This document shows, in pieces, positions 43,230 to 56,200 of a stretch of DNA of 64,000 nucleotides. Under the pieces are notes generated by a model, which saw only the letters and a program-made list of their open reading frames with translations, was not told the DNA's origin and did not search any database. The translations under genes and the position numbers were made by a program. This DNA is from Sycon ciliatum (taxonomy: Eukaryota > Porifera > Calcarea > Leucosolenida > Sycettidae). Positions within the stretch are counted from its first letter, which is position 1. The number at the start of each line of letters is the position of its first letter. The stretch is from positions 13,271,154 through 13,335,153 of the forward strand of contig NC_088653.1 in the NCBI RefSeq assembly GCF_964019385.1, written 5' to 3'.

Positions 43230-43350
43230 CTAATCGGTGAAGAAACCTTCTTTTGCCACCTGTACAATATGAATTGTCCAGATGCACATCACCTTCTACA
43301 GAGGATGTTGCCACCCCAGCAGCCCCAACACCAGCTGGCGAGTGGATGAA
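43230..43350 (+). pseudogene. LINE 3' fragment
   Basis: LYNMNCPDAHHLLQRMLPPQ matches the C-terminal part of the LINE RT at 23.05 kb (LYKMHCPDVHPLLQRMLPPQ). Only about 35 codons are present. Confidence 0.7.
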
Positions 43351-43589
43351 GTTTTTGGCGTTCCGGAATCATTCAATCCTGTGTGTATGTATACCTGTTA
43401 GATGTGTCTCGAGTATGTTCTATACAGCCGAGTGGCAGCATTCCCAGGACCATGCCTTTTTTATTAGGCTGTTGCTTTCCTCTGGTGTCAAACCAGATGA
43501 AATAAACACAAAATGACCTGAGCGGAAGGCACCTCATCACTCACCTGACACTGACAAAGATGGATTCACCATGGCATCAGGGAAGAATA

Positions 43590-44595
43590 CATTCCCAGCA
43601 ACTCCCCGGGCTGCCAAACTCGCCAACGTTTTCTCCACTGCAGCTGAGCGTGACGAAGTTTCAGGTGCTGAAGATACGGATAACAGTGGCGCACAGGTCA
43701 CATTCAACGAATAACATTTGAGTGCTAAGTTAACTTGACAACAGTACCATCTTCCGACAACCTCCGCTCCTCATGCCCTAGTTCCTCTAAATCCGAACGC
43801 TAAAGCATTCCAACCCACTGTTACAAGAACAGTGCTTGCAACATCGGAGCAAAATATGACCACTGCATTCCTCAACATTAATTTTGTAGTCTACGCTACA
43901 AAAATGCATGAACTGTCGGACCTGGTGCATTCGATGGACTGGGACATTTTCGGTGTGGCCGATACTTGGTTCACCAACACAGTAGCTAACAATGAGATCA
44001 ATATATCTGGATAAAGCCTTGCCAGGCTGGATCGAGCCGGCCATCCCGGCGGAGGTGTGTGCCTGTATTACAGGGCTACTCTTCCTGTCACCATACAGCC
44101 AGATCTGAAGATCTGAAGATCTGAAGGTGGATGGTATTGAAAGCGTGTGGATTAGTCTGCCCCACTCCAGACAGAGGCACCATTTTGCGTGTATTTATCC
44201 CCCCCCCCCTGCTGAATCATTCATTACCAGGACAGATTTGAGCAGGCTCTTCACCGGGCTTCATTGGTATCACCCTATGTCACCCTGTTTGGTGACTTCA
44301 ACATTAATCTTAGCTCAGCTGCAACACCCCAGCTCCACCATTTCAATGTTGGAATTCGCTCTCTCTCGGTTTGATAAATCTAGACTCTTTCCCAACCCGA
44401 ATACTAGTAACCCCAAGATGTCCAGCCAGCACGACACTGGACCTGATCCTCACCAGTAGCCCTGCTACAGTCTCCTGCAATGTCATACCCTGTACTCTGA
44501 GTGATCACTCGGCCGTACATGCTAGACTGGACCTCGCTCTACTGTCTGCTAAGCATCAACACTCCTCTCATCGCCAGGGAGCAAGTTTAATGGGG
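43590..44595 (+). pseudogene. LINE: ORF1-like end and APE endonuclease
   Basis: Plus strand: NINFVVYATKMHELSDLVHS and DWDIFGVADTWFTNTVANNE (about 43880-43995), SLARLDRAGHPGGGVCLYYR (about 44015), IESVWISLPHSRQRHHFACI (about 44130), GDFNINL (about 44295) and LSDHSAVHARLDL (about 44500). This is the endonuclease of a CR1/L2-like LINE with several frameshifts. A preceding short ORF (MASGKNTFPATPRAAKLANV, 43572) may be the end of ORF1. The LINE is cut at about 44595 by DIRS b and resumes at about 48119. Confidence 0.8.
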
Positions 44596-47500
44596 TACTA
44601 GCTGTGCTAGTACTTGTTAGCAACAATCCGAACTAGCACACACACTGCACTGCATTGCTTTGTACTGCATTCAAGACTGACGTCATGCGCTTTGTTTTGC
44701 TGCGTAATCACAAATGGCACCAGCCCATTTTGCTCAAAAGAAAAACAAATCTTGCTGGCCCTGTTGTGCTCTTCCAGACAACGGATCCTTGTTCAGCAGT
44801 GTTTCTTTGTGGTGCTCCTCCAGACAACGGATCGTGCTTCAGCAGTGTTTCTTTTCCTTTCATAGCTTTGCTGCCAGCCTGAGTGTCACCTCGACATTTT
44901 ATTTCTTCAGTATGTCTGACCTAACTGTCGACACTGTCAAGGCAATGCATTGCCAAGCCCTCCGCGGCCAGCTTTCTCAGCGCGGCTTGAATCCGAAAGG
45001 AAACTGAGTAAAAGTATTTTATAGGACCGTTTGCTGCCACAACCAGCCCTTGGTAGTGAGATATGCTCTGGCCAGGAGAACCAGCAACATGACAGCGCGG
45101 ACACGGCTCGCGAGCCCTGAAGCCCGACTGGCACCAATGCCTCCTCCGCCAGCTCAGGTCATGCGAGCTCAACGGATCCCTGCGCTCTCGTACGGGACGA
45201 GGTGTAGTCGGCTTTGTCAGCCGCCAACACTTCCGGCTCAACATTCTGGCTGGTGCACAGCCCGAATAACGATGGCAAGCTAAATATCGTTGAGTCGGAT
45301 GACGCAAAGCAGATGCATCGCAAGGTTCACGATATTGCTACCCGGCGCGAGAGGCATGGACCGCATACATGTCTGCTATCACGGCTGCTGCCCCACACTG
45401 CACTGCTGATCTACTGAACTGATTGCGTACCAGCAGTTGATCCTCACTGCTAACCGCCAGTTCTTCCCAAGCGCGTGGCTAGAGTACGACCGCCAGCTGT
45501 GGATGCTCGTGGCCCAGTAACAAGGCACGAAGAGGTTGAACAACGTCAAAGTGAACCTATGGCTGATAGCTTTCACAGGCCAGACACACCCAAAACGTGC
45601 TCAATGTAAGACGCTGCTTTTCGTCCCGAATCTCAATTCCCCAAGCCAGCAGCATGTACCTCCAGTGGTCGCACCCATACCAGCGACGGCCACAAAATCT
45701 GAAGCAACGTCAACGGAGGTCGCTGTTCTTCGTCGTCGTGCGGCTTCTCCCACACATGCAGCCAGTGTGGCAAGGACCACCCATGCATCAGGTGCAACCA
45801 GCAGCAGCGCAGAGCCAATCGGCCACCCCGCCGCTCCTAGCAGAATGGCTACTGAATCGTTTGACTCGGTACGTAGCTTCTTCCCTATATACTCTGCAGA
45901 CATCACACTGCTAGCTGACCACTTTGCCCGCCTGTCACGTAACCACCCAGATCAATCATGTGTTGCGTATGTTCTCCATGCCCTGCATCATGGTTTTGCT
46001 CTTGTATCTGCCGGCAAACACGACATTTCGGTTTTCTCTAATAATCTACCCACGGCTTTCACTCAGCCGGCATTTATTTCTGAGCAATTAACTGCTTCCT
46101 GCGCTTGCAGCAAGACCACAGGCCCATTTCCGTTACCTACATTTCAGTTCATGCGCTGGAATTGGTGCCGTCCCCAAAATAAACGGCAAGCTGTGAATGA
46201 TCCACCATCTGTCCAATCCGGAGGGCATCGGCGTGAACGACAGCATTTGTGCCGAGCCACTCTCTCTGCTCTGCGTGAGTATTGACAACGCGATCAACAT
46301 CATCATGTCATGCCCACAGTCGGGTTATTTGTCCAAGCTCGATGTACGCAGTGCATTTGGGCAGATCACAGTCCGCCGTCAAGACTTCTCTGGGAAGGCT
46401 CCAACTACTATGAGCGCTTTCTGCCTTTCGGCCTTCGCTCCAGCCCAGCCATCTTTGACTCAGTAGCCACAGCAGTCAACAGGATCATGCAGCACCAGTT
46501 TGCTATAGATCACCACCTTCATTACCTCGATGACTTTCTTGATATCTCCACTGGTTTGGTTGCAGCCAACCAGCAACTGACCATCCCCCTTCGGGCATTC
46601 ACGTATCTCGGCATTCCTTCTTGCTACATACAAGCTTGAAGGGCCACCACCATCATTGACCTCCCTAGACTGTGAGCGCCATGAAGCTCGGCTACCAGAG
46701 GACAAGCTGTTCGAGATCCGTGCACCATTCATGGCTACTATCAGCGAGCGCAGCATCGACCAGCGTCAACTCGAGTCCCTCCTGGGGAAGCTCACTTTTG
46801 ATGCCCGAGTCATCGTTCCTGGATGCACATTCGTGCTTCATCTATGATCAGTGTGCCCTGAACTGTATCTGTGTATGTGAGTGTGGTGCGTAAAGCCCAT
46901 CTTGAGAATGGGTTTGCAGGCCCCTTAGTAGATGTGTGCCTTCTGAAGAGGGTGATGAAGGGCATCCAGCGATGCCATGGTACGGCTGTACTCACCCCTC
47001 GCCTACCTATCACTATGCCAATCCTACGACACCTGATGGATGCACGCCGGAAAAGTAGTATCCTGAATGGCCATGACAAGCTGCTCTACCAAGCCGCCAT
47101 GCTGCTAGCGTTCTTTGGATTATTTCTGTGTGCCAAATTCACTTATGGCATCACACAGGGCTGCACTAGCTCCCGGGTGACGGACGCCTGCAACTCTTCC
47201 TGCTTTCATCCAAGACAGACGCATTCGGTTCAGACGTTACCAGTGACATTGACCCATCTGTACCGCCGTACCGCCCGGTCCGTGCCATGGTTAGCTACCC
47301 ATTTATCACTCGTCGCGAGGGACCGGAGCAACTCTTGTTCGTACTCTCGAACAGACAGCAGCTGACCAGGCAGTCATTCACAGTAACAGTACGGTCTCTT
47401 GTCGTTGCGGCCGGTGTACCATCCCAGTCGAACTGCTCCGGGCATTCAGTCCACATCCGTGCAGCCACCACCGCTGGTATGGCTGGTGTCCCCGACTCCT

Positions 47501-47620
47501 TCTTCCTAGTGGCGGGTCAGCGGAAGAGCGATGCGTGTCTATGCTACATTCGGACTACAACAAGCGCTAAGCGCCAGCTATCGTACCGGCTTGCTGCTGT
47601 GTCATGGATGCCATGATGCC
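44596..47620 (+). pseudogene. DIRS retrotransposon b with tyrosine recombinase
   Basis: Plus strand: SAP-like N-terminus (LTVDTVKAMHCQALRGQLSQ, 44915), gag core AYQQLILTANRQFFPSAWLE (45425), CCCH/CCHC knuckles (GRCSSSSCGFSHTCSQCGKD, 45720), RT with GKLRMIHHLSNPEGIGVNDS in pieces (46190), YLSKLDVRSAFGQI (46325), FLPFGLRSSPAIFD (46425), HYLDDFLDI (46520), thumb LESLLGKLTFDARVIVPGCT (46770), then tyrosine recombinase (AAMLLAFFGLFLCAKFTYG, 47095; GHSVHIRAATTAGMAGVPDS, 47440; SDACLCYIRT, 47530), stop 47616. RNase H is missing between RT and recombinase. Both expected catalytic Arg positions are changed (Leu in the FFG motif, His in GHSxx). Many stops and frameshifts. It is inserted in a LINE. Confidence 0.85.
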
Positions 47621-48118
47621 CGACTCGCATGAGTAATGAGCTTCTGAACTCTAGCTGCACAATGCTTGCCTGGGTTGACATTAATTGACTTTTCCTGTGC
47701 ATCAATAGTGCTTAGGTGACGGAGTGCTGGGTCCACTCTCACAACTGGTGTTATCTACTTCTATTTGCGGCAGCTCTGCCTTACGCTATATTACATCCAT
47801 TTAGCATTGCAGCTCTACTTTGAGCTAACAGCAGCTCTACTTTGAGTTAACAGCAGCTCTACTTTGAGCTAACAGCAGCTCTACTTTGAGCTAACCGCAG
47901 TTCTACTTTGAGCTAACAGCAGCTTTACTTTGAGCTAGCCGCAGCTTTACTTTGAGCTAGCCGCAGCTCTACTTTGAGCTAACACCAGCTCTGCTCTGAG
48001 CTAACAGCAGCTCTGCTCTGAGCTAGAAGCAGCACTACTTTGAGCTTCAAACGAGTTGTTTTGAAACCAGCACTACTTAATCCAAAAATGACTCTTTCTT
48101 GACTTGTTTGTGTGAGGG
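47621..48118. repeat. 22-bp minisatellite (47815-48045) and DIRS 3' flank
   Basis: CAGCTCTACTTTGAGCTAAC-type units, about 11 copies with small changes, probably within the DIRS b 3' end. The bases before the array are not recognised. Confidence 0.75.
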
Positions 48119-48451
48119 ATGGGGCTAAACAGCAATATGCGCACCATAAACCTTCCAGAATTTCGGGATGAGCTTGCCAGTGCCAACCTGGGCGTGTTCC
48201 AAACGACTTCCTCCACTGATGAGATGTGGAGCACTTGGCACACTAAATTCATGAGCGTTCTTGACAGACATGACCCTCTTGAATTCGCCAGCAGGAAGGC
48301 GAGCTCATATCCACCGTGGTCTGACAGGGAATTGTACCAGGTCCAGTGTCGCAAGAACATGCTACATCGCCAGTTGCGTCAGGACAAGGACAGCACCTAT
48401 CTCTACTTTGCATTCAGGCTGTCATGGGCAAACGGATATCCTTTGCAAACA
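48119..48451 (+). pseudogene. LINE, region between endonuclease and RT (continuation)
   Basis: MRTINLPEFRDELASANLGV then DEMWSTWHTKFMSVLDRHDP and PWSDRELYQVQCRKNMLHRQ are typical of the linker before the RT of CR1/L2-like LINEs. It continues the endonuclease that ended at 44595, so DIRS b interrupted this LINE. The RT itself is absent. Confidence 0.75.
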
Positions 48452-48999
<548 letters not shown>

Positions 49000-50239
49000 G
49001 AGCCAGAGCACGCTAAAATATGACCACAGACCAAAAATTCGATTTTCAGTTTTTTGTTCAAAAATAATCAAACATACCTAATGTTCACTGTCTGAAAGTT
49101 TTGGATTGATCTGACATGTCTAAGTGTTGCTTCAACGGTATTATATGCAGCACTATTGAAATGTTGAAATTCTATGTACAGCAATGGGATTGTCATTCTT
49201 GCACACAGTTGATATATCCCTTGGTTCATCCTTTTCGGGTCAGTTCCTCTGTCCAGGGTCTTATAGCATGAGCTGACAGGTACTCGGCTACATCCAAAAT
49301 GTATATAGGCAGCTGAGCTGGGTGTGCGAAATTTCTCCTGGTTGGAGCACCACTGGAGAACCATCAGCGAAAACACAGTCAACATCTGTAGATGGCCGAA
49401 GAAGTTGGCACTCCACGTTAACTCCATCACACTCCACCTGTACTTTCAGATATACAGTATACACTACTGCACACAGCCTTCCTCAACATACTCGACGTTG
49501 CACTCATATTCCCACACCAAAGCCCATCTGCACGCGGTGAGTCAGCTCGTCAGAGAGTACTGCTTTTGCTGCCTACTGCTCGTGCTAGCGATGTTCCGCA
49601 TAAGGGTACTCAAATTATTAACTTGAGCAAGTTGAGGGAGCAGCATAGTCCATTGATTGTTTTTGCACTTGCAACCAATACTGGCATTATCCAGGATATG
49701 TGCAGCGATGTCCATTCTGGCGAAATCATCAGCTGACTCACCTCCCAATTCAGTGTCGTTGCCAATCGCTTGCCAGGTTGTCATCAGAGTAGAATTCCTC
49801 GTCACAGCAGATCGTAGGACTACCAGCATCAATTCTTTTACACTCGATGAAAGTGTCGCCCTCAAATTACTGGTCGCTGTAGCCATCGTCGTCTTCCTTC
49901 TCTTTCCGACCCGAATCCTCAAAATATTTCACCCTGCGCATGGAGTGCGAAGATGTCGTCTTCTTCCGCTCCGCAGTACATGACTACTACTAGGCTCTTC
50001 CGTCGATACATCGATGACGATCAGTTTTAGGCGACTCAGCGCAACATGGAATACAAACTCAAACAAATAAACTTACTTGCAACAAAGAAATGCATCCGGA
50101 ACAGTCCAGTCGACCGAGGAGAACAACAACAGCGAATCGCGTTGCACTGCACCTCATATTTTTGGCCGCGGAATTTAAATCGTGATTTTCTCAACTTTTT
50201 CCAAAAAAGCTGTGGTGATGTTTTAGCTCGCTCTGGCTC
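49000..50239 (-). mobile_element. DNA transposon with GAGCC termini, copy 2 (TSD ATTT)
   Basis: Same family as 1491-2727 and similar along its whole length (1240 versus 1237 bp). Ends GAGCCAGAGCACGCTAAAAT and ...GAGCTCGCTCTGGCTC-type right end, flanked by ATTT at 48996-48999 and 50240-50243. The shared minus-strand frames (for example DNASIGCKCKNNQWT) hint at a decayed gene. Confidence 0.85.
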
Positions 50240-50313
50240 ATTTTATGCGCAGATGGAGAAAATGCGCAGAAATTTTTGTAAGTAGATAGATGAAAACCAG
50301 AAATAATAAGAAA

Positions 50314-51377
50314 TGAGGCCATCCAGAATTAATTCGTTTTTTCGGGTCCCCCGACCGACCGTCTTTTTTCACCCGACCGCAAAATGTTTTTTATGTTTTA
50401 TATTGTGCGTGCAAATGTACGGACTAGACTATGTACACACGCGACCCTAATAATTGCAGTCCAGATATCTACCTCAGAAGCAGCCATGGCTAGCCAAATG
50501 ACAGGATGCAGCGCTTGGTGACGACATTGTCTTCTATCTCCGATACGCAATCGGTCCTGAAACAGCATCAGCTCAGTCACCTTGTCGCTATTTACAGAAG
50601 TTTTCAAGGTGAGAGCTGCTCGTCAGACTCGTTTGCCAGCGAGGCCAAGATCTGGTCCTGGAGGGGACCTGGATCTGATGGGACAATGACTGCGCTGGAT
50701 TGTCTACACTACAGTCAGATTTGATCGACTGGCTAGATGGACAAAGCTATTCGATGTACATTATTGTACATTATTATAATAATAATAATGTACAATAATG
50801 AGAAAAAGAAGGAGAAGAAAAAGAGAGAAATCAAAAGAAAACAAAAGAAGTACTATAGGAACCTGGAGAGAGCAGTATGAAGATTAGGCTAGCAATGGAA
50901 AACAACGAATTCAATTCAATTCAACTTAGGCGCGGGCAGAATGGAACAAAATGCAGCGAAGGTGTCACGAGACTTTACCTCCTGCGGAAGCCGAGACCAA
51001 TGAGAATAGGACTTGAACAGAGGGGATTTTAAAAGGATCGATGATCTGGCAAGTGGGAAATGGAGAGAACATCTAGTACGCGAGCTATTATTGAACCAGC
51101 TTAAATGCGCAAGTGCATGAGGAGGAGCAAGTTGAAGCTTAATACGGTGAATGAATTTGCATGCCGAGTGGGGAAAGCGTTCTGAGAGAGGGGAAGAGGA
51201 AGCCAAAATGAATAGCGTCTGAGAGGAAGTCAGAGGGGGCATGCAAAATAACATGTATGCACATGGACGTAACCAAAATAAAAATTAAAAATAAATAAAA
51301 ATAAACCCGACCGACCTACCGACCCTGGTACGGATGAGTGAAGTGACCCGAAACAACGAATTAATTCTAGGTGGCCT
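50314..51377 (+). mobile_element. hAT-like element with transposase remnant
   Basis: Inverted ends of about 33 bp share AGAATTAATTCGTT and TTTCGGGTC. Flanks AATAAGAAA at 50305-50313 and 51378-51386 form an 8-9 bp duplication, as for hAT. A plus-strand ORF (50506-50724) ends FASEAKIWSWRGPGSDGTMT, similar in pattern to the region before the hAT dimerisation domain (weak). A LINE fragment is embedded at 50916-51254. Confidence 0.65.
50916..51254 (-). pseudogene. LINE 3' end fragment (CR1/L2-like)
   Basis: Minus strand, final residues of a LINE ORF2: FNNSSRTRCSLHFPLARSSI, LFKSYSHWSRLPQEVKSRDT, stop at 50916. The W-x-x-LP pattern near the C-terminus is typical of CR1/L2/jockey ORF2 ends. Confidence 0.65.
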
Positions 51378-51780
51378 AATAAGAAAATATGAAATGAAAG
51401 CCTACTCACAACCCCGCCCAGCCTTGCGAACTGGGTATGGTGGATTAAGAACCCGGGTTCAACGCTCGAGCAAGCGCTCTCCACTCAAGGTGTTCATAGC
51501 AACTGATAGGAACTCATATGGGGAAATTATAGAAAAGAAATAATAAGATAAAGAGAATAAGTTTCAATGCACATCAATAAATGGAGCCCCACATACAGTA
51601 CCTCAGAAAAGTGGATCTTCCGACCAGTGTTTTTGTTGACGTCGCAACCAGATGATTTAGCTGCTTCGCAGAGACGTCTTACTGCACAATAATAATGATA
51701 AACACAGCTCGCATCTTCCCTGGACCTGTTAGACAGGAGCAGAGTCAATACATCTGTCAACAGTGTCAAGCCAACTTAGT
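51378..51780. other. No gene recognised
   Basis: Spacer between the hAT-like element and LINE fragments. Confidence 0.4.
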
Positions 51781-52043
51781 CTATCTCATGCAGCTTGGAG
51801 AGCGCTCTCCACAGAGAGATCCGCTGCCTTCAGGTCGTGAGGAATCGTATCTATCCACCGCATTGGCGGACGGCCACGGTTTTTTGTGCCGTTTGTGTAG
51901 ATTGATAGCTCCAGTGCTTGGAACGAGGCGAATTCTGGACCCTCTTGCACCACATGGCCAAACCACAGCAGCCTGCGTCGCCGGCATGTGGCACTAACTG
52001 GAGATTGTTTTGGTTCTGTGTATAAGTTGTTATTTGTGAACAA
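51781..52043 (-). pseudogene. LINE C-terminal fragment (RTE/CR1-type end)
   Basis: Minus strand: RRRRLLWFGHVVQEG, then NRGRPPMRWIDTIPHDLKAA. The WFGHV ... GRP-x-x-RW-x-D motif is common at the end of many LINE ORF2 proteins. Unrelated to the adjacent RLE-type LINE, whose stop lies at 52045. Confidence 0.7.
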
Positions 52044-52044
52044 A

Positions 52045-52469
52045 TTAAAAAATAAATTCTATTCTTCGATTAGAAAACCCAAGCGCTTTCAGAGTCCTCT
52101 GAAGAGAGTCCGTGATGAAACCATGCACACCTACCTCAACCGAAAGAGAAACGAACTGCCACCCGTTTGCTCGGCATTGATCGGCCAGATCCGCATACCG
52201 CCTGTCCTTCCGCGAGTTACTGACACTGAGTCTGTACTCAGCACAAACTGTCAACTCCATCCAGAATACAATCCTACGACTCGTAGAGTACAGAACTATA
52301 TCTGGTCTTAGGGTGGTACGTGCAACACAGCTAGGGAAAGAAATCTTTGCACTAACTGAGTCAACAAGATGTTTCCAGTCTGAGGCCGCTGACAGGAGAT
52401 CAGGCGTAACCCACTATTGTCTGGGCTGAACGCGAACTGGCTTCTCTCCCGCCTTGCAAAACGAGATGA
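52045..52469 (-). pseudogene. LINE restriction-like endonuclease domain (3' part)
   Basis: Continues in frame from 58625 once the gypsy element (52470-58624) and one ATGA are removed: DFISFCKAGEKPVRVQPRQ, TAG, WVTPDLLSAASDWKHLVDSV, then TTLRPDIVLYSTSRRIVFWM and ELTVCAEYRLSVSNSRKDRR ending at TAA 52045. PD-x(n)-ELT-x(n)-K is the PD-(D/E)xK-type endonuclease seen at the C-terminus of R2/CRE/NeSL/Hero-like LINEs. Confidence 0.8.
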
Positions 52470-53188
52470 TGTTACTCCACCACTATGCTCTCTATCTCTT
52501 CCAGCTAGCACTCCAGCACACTCGCACATGCACTGAGCCACAACTATCAACAAGGAATCAAGAGAGTTGAAATATTGAAATAGTGGTAAAGTTGGGAGAA
52601 AAGAAAAACCGTTCTTTTTCCACGAGATCCAAGATCCATCAAGAAAAAGGACATGCACAAAATGGCGACCATGTCGTCCATTGACGCGTAATCATGGTAA
52701 TCACAAACTAGTGCAGCGACCAAAGAAAAGACACAAGTGAAGAAGAAGAAACAGCGCTGCAGCAAGAAGATCGGATCGCTGCAGTCGCTAAAATGCACTA
52801 GCCTACTGACTGTAGTTCCACGTGAGCATGCAGTCACGTGGTCATAAACAGAGTGCGTACACACTCACGTCATACCGATACGTCATACATGACAAAAGAA
52901 AAGAAAGGAAAGTCACGCGCGAGTCAAACAAATCAAAGAGCGCGAGACTACGTACTGCAAATACTACGAAGAATTTGTTTGATAACAAATGCACAAGACG
53001 AGGAATTTGTTGAGAACAATTGGACAAGAATATATATCTCTTCGAAACTAGAATGGAGTCCGTGATGAGAATTCCAACGAGCCTGGACGCAGCTACAAAG
53101 TAAGAATACAATCAAATAACTAATATCGTCAGAACTATTGTAACAATACAAGCAGTCGATTTACCACTGTGTTATCTCTATATTTACA
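52470..53188 (-). repeat. 3' LTR of intact gypsy element
   Basis: 719 bp, TGTTACTCC...ATATTTACA on the plus strand, the same length as the other LTR (57906-58624) and nearly identical by eye (one difference noted, G/A at 53022 versus 58458). Preceded by target duplication ATGA (52466-52469). A G-rich tract (GGGGGACTGG, minus strand) abuts its inner end, possibly the polypurine tract. Confidence 0.95.
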
Positions 53189-53211
53189 CCAGTCCCCCAG
53201 GTAACACAGTG

Positions 53212-56200
53212 TCAATCGATGTAACGACTCGGGCGTTGGATATGACGACGGTTACGCAGACTACGATCGGCGACAGCCAACGGCTCAACATCGAGATCAC
53301 ACGGCACGGGCGACGCAGGCACAGATCCAGACTCACACGACAACACAGATTCAGCAGCAGGTTTAATTAACTGAATGTTAACAGACTTCTGTTGATCGAA
53401 ACCATCCACAGAACGACACACACGCACGGAACCAGGACCAAGGATCTCGGTGACCTTCCACCCAGCTTCGAACGGTGGCAAGCGCTTCTGCGAACGAGCG
53501 GGGTGACGGAGCAAAACAGCATCACCGACAGCATATGGATTGGAAGCGCTGCCCTCAACAAAATCATGAGACGACAACTCAGCTTCGACAAAGTCACGAA
53601 TACGAGCGGACCGACCAGCAAGGCTGTCCACCCAAACACTAAGGCTAGAACCAACAGCAGACTCGTCAACAATTAACTGACGTGGAAGCCATCCACACAT
53701 AGCTTCCATTGGGGACACACCAATCGCGGCATGGAGTCGCGTACGGTAGTAGTGCAACAGCACAGGCAACTCAGACTTCCAATCACTCGAGGAGTCGAGC
53801 ATCTTGCGAATGAGGGTCAACAAAGTGCGATTAAATCGCTCAGCAGAACCCTGAGACTGGGGATGCCGAACTGCACCAGTACGCACCTTCGTGCCAAACA
53901 CACGAAACAATGACTCGACAATGCCATTCACAAATTCAGTACCATTGTCCATACGAACAACTTCTGGGGAGCCCCACTTCAAACAAACATCGGTCACAGC
54001 TTCAGCAACTGACTGACCATCATGCGCACGTAGGGGAACAACCTCGACCCATTTAGTAAACACATCAACAATCACAAGAACACAATGAAAACGCCCACTA
54101 CGGTCAGAACCAAGTTCAAGAGTATCAATAACAATCTCCTGCCAAGGCTTACCGGGCAAATCTGGGCGCGCGGGATCAGCCGTCGGACCACTCTTACTAC
54201 TGGCGGAAACACAAGCTTGACACTGCCGGACAAACTCAAGGCACAACGACGACATACAAGGGAAATAGCACTTAGAACGAAGCAGATCATACATCATTCG
54301 CCAATTACCATGGCCAGAATTCACATGAACAGAAGAGACGACAGCATGTTGCAAAGACGTAGGAATAACTGGCACAGACACCAAACCATCAATAGGCAAC
54401 TTGATACTACGCACTAACATACCATCATCAACAAGCAATTGATCATGCACCTTTATGAACTCAGGAATGGAGACCAACTCACCACACTCCAATTGAGCAA
54501 CAGCAGCTCGAATGGTGGGATCCACCTTCTGGCCTTCACGTATCTGAGCTAACGTGACAGGGCCAACCACAGACAGGCAGGCGGCCACAACATCAGTCGG
54601 TGCAAGAGCCTTTGCATACTTGATCCAGTCAGTCGGGACACGCGTCAGCTGATCAGCACGGTTCTCGTTCGTCGGAATCCACACGACCTCGATCGTCAGA
54701 CCTAGCGTAGCGATGAGATCATCGATGATCTGGAGGCGACGACGCACAAGCAGCTCTTGCAGACCACCAGTCTTCACACGTTTGGAGTTGGTTACTACGT
54801 GCGTCAGCCATGCTGCCACTGTCTTAGAGTCAGTCAACAGCTTGAAACGGGAAACTCCCCACTTAGCGGCAAGGGAAATGCCTTCGACAGCGGCTTCCAA
54901 TTCAGCAATGTTAATATGCCGCTTGTCGTCAGGCTTACGAAGCCACGAACCATCCTCGACGATGTCACCACCGACCTCCAACGCCACGCCGACAGCAATA
55001 TCAGACGCATCGCACCACACCTGGCATTGACTTTCACCGTTGGGGTCTACGTGCCACACACCGGTAGCAGGATCGTGCTGGCTTAAACGGCAGGCGAGAC
55101 TCATGCAGCGCTGAACGAGATCTGCAGGCAACGGGTCGTCCCAGCCAAGCTTCTCCAGACATGCCAAACGCTTCAGCCAACTACAATGAGGACGAAGCCA
55201 TGACGCAACAGGGTAGTGGCTCGTCAACTGGCCACACCACTTGTAGAGCTCACGTTTCGTCGTGACATCAGCAAATGCGACATGCGACTCATCACGCCGG
55301 GACCAGCGCACTCGACCATCATCAGACTCGTTGAGCTGCAGTCCTAGAACCCGTGCAGCCGACATCTCCATAGCAGGCTTAGTTGGCAGGCTGTAGCTAG
55401 CGAGCTGTTCTGTCAACACAGTCCGTTGACTCTTGGGGACAATGATGTCGTCGACATAGTTATCTGTATCGGGCAAGCTGCCGGTAGCGTACTTGATGAT
55501 GGTGTCCATGAACTTCGGCGCCACACTCAGGCCAAACGCCATGCGCGTCATCACGTAGCGAACACCACGCCACTCGACAACTTGGAACCGTAGCAATTCC
55601 GGGCTGACATGGATTTGCAAGTACGCCTTGGTAATGTCCACTAACTCAAATTCATCAGCTTCACCCTTGAGCCTCCACTGGCGCAACGTCTCGGCGCACA
55701 CAGGCGACTTAGTGCCAGGGTGGGACACCAACAGCTTATTCAGGTGGCGATAATCTAACACCGGACGCACAGGTGTAGACGTCTTGTGCGGCTGACTCAC
55801 AGCCATCAATGGCAAGACACAGGCAGGGCGACCATGGGTCTCAGCGTCGTGCTTCACCAGCCAGCCTCGCTCAATCCACTCATCTACAGCAGAGCAGAAT
55901 TGCGTCTCCTCTGCCGCGGTAATTTTCTTCCGAGGGTACTCGCTGATACCAGGACCAACACGGCCATTGGGTTCTTCACCAGACTTCCATACCCACTTGA
56001 CCTCCCAACGCTTCTCAGCCGACATCCAACGCATCTCGCCGTCATCAACCTTCAGGATGACATCGTTGCCGTGAGTCTCTACATGGACATGATGCGACAG
56101 CTTCGATGGCGGGCGCGTTGGAGCTGCAGACATTGGCGAGTCATCGGCGACTGGCTGGAGAACTTCTTTGTCAGCACTAGGGGTCATACCGTCGGTCAGC

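Noticed and set aside
47815-48045. CRISPR-like or regulatory array
   Set aside because: Contiguous 22-bp minisatellite without spacers, next to a DIRS 3' end.
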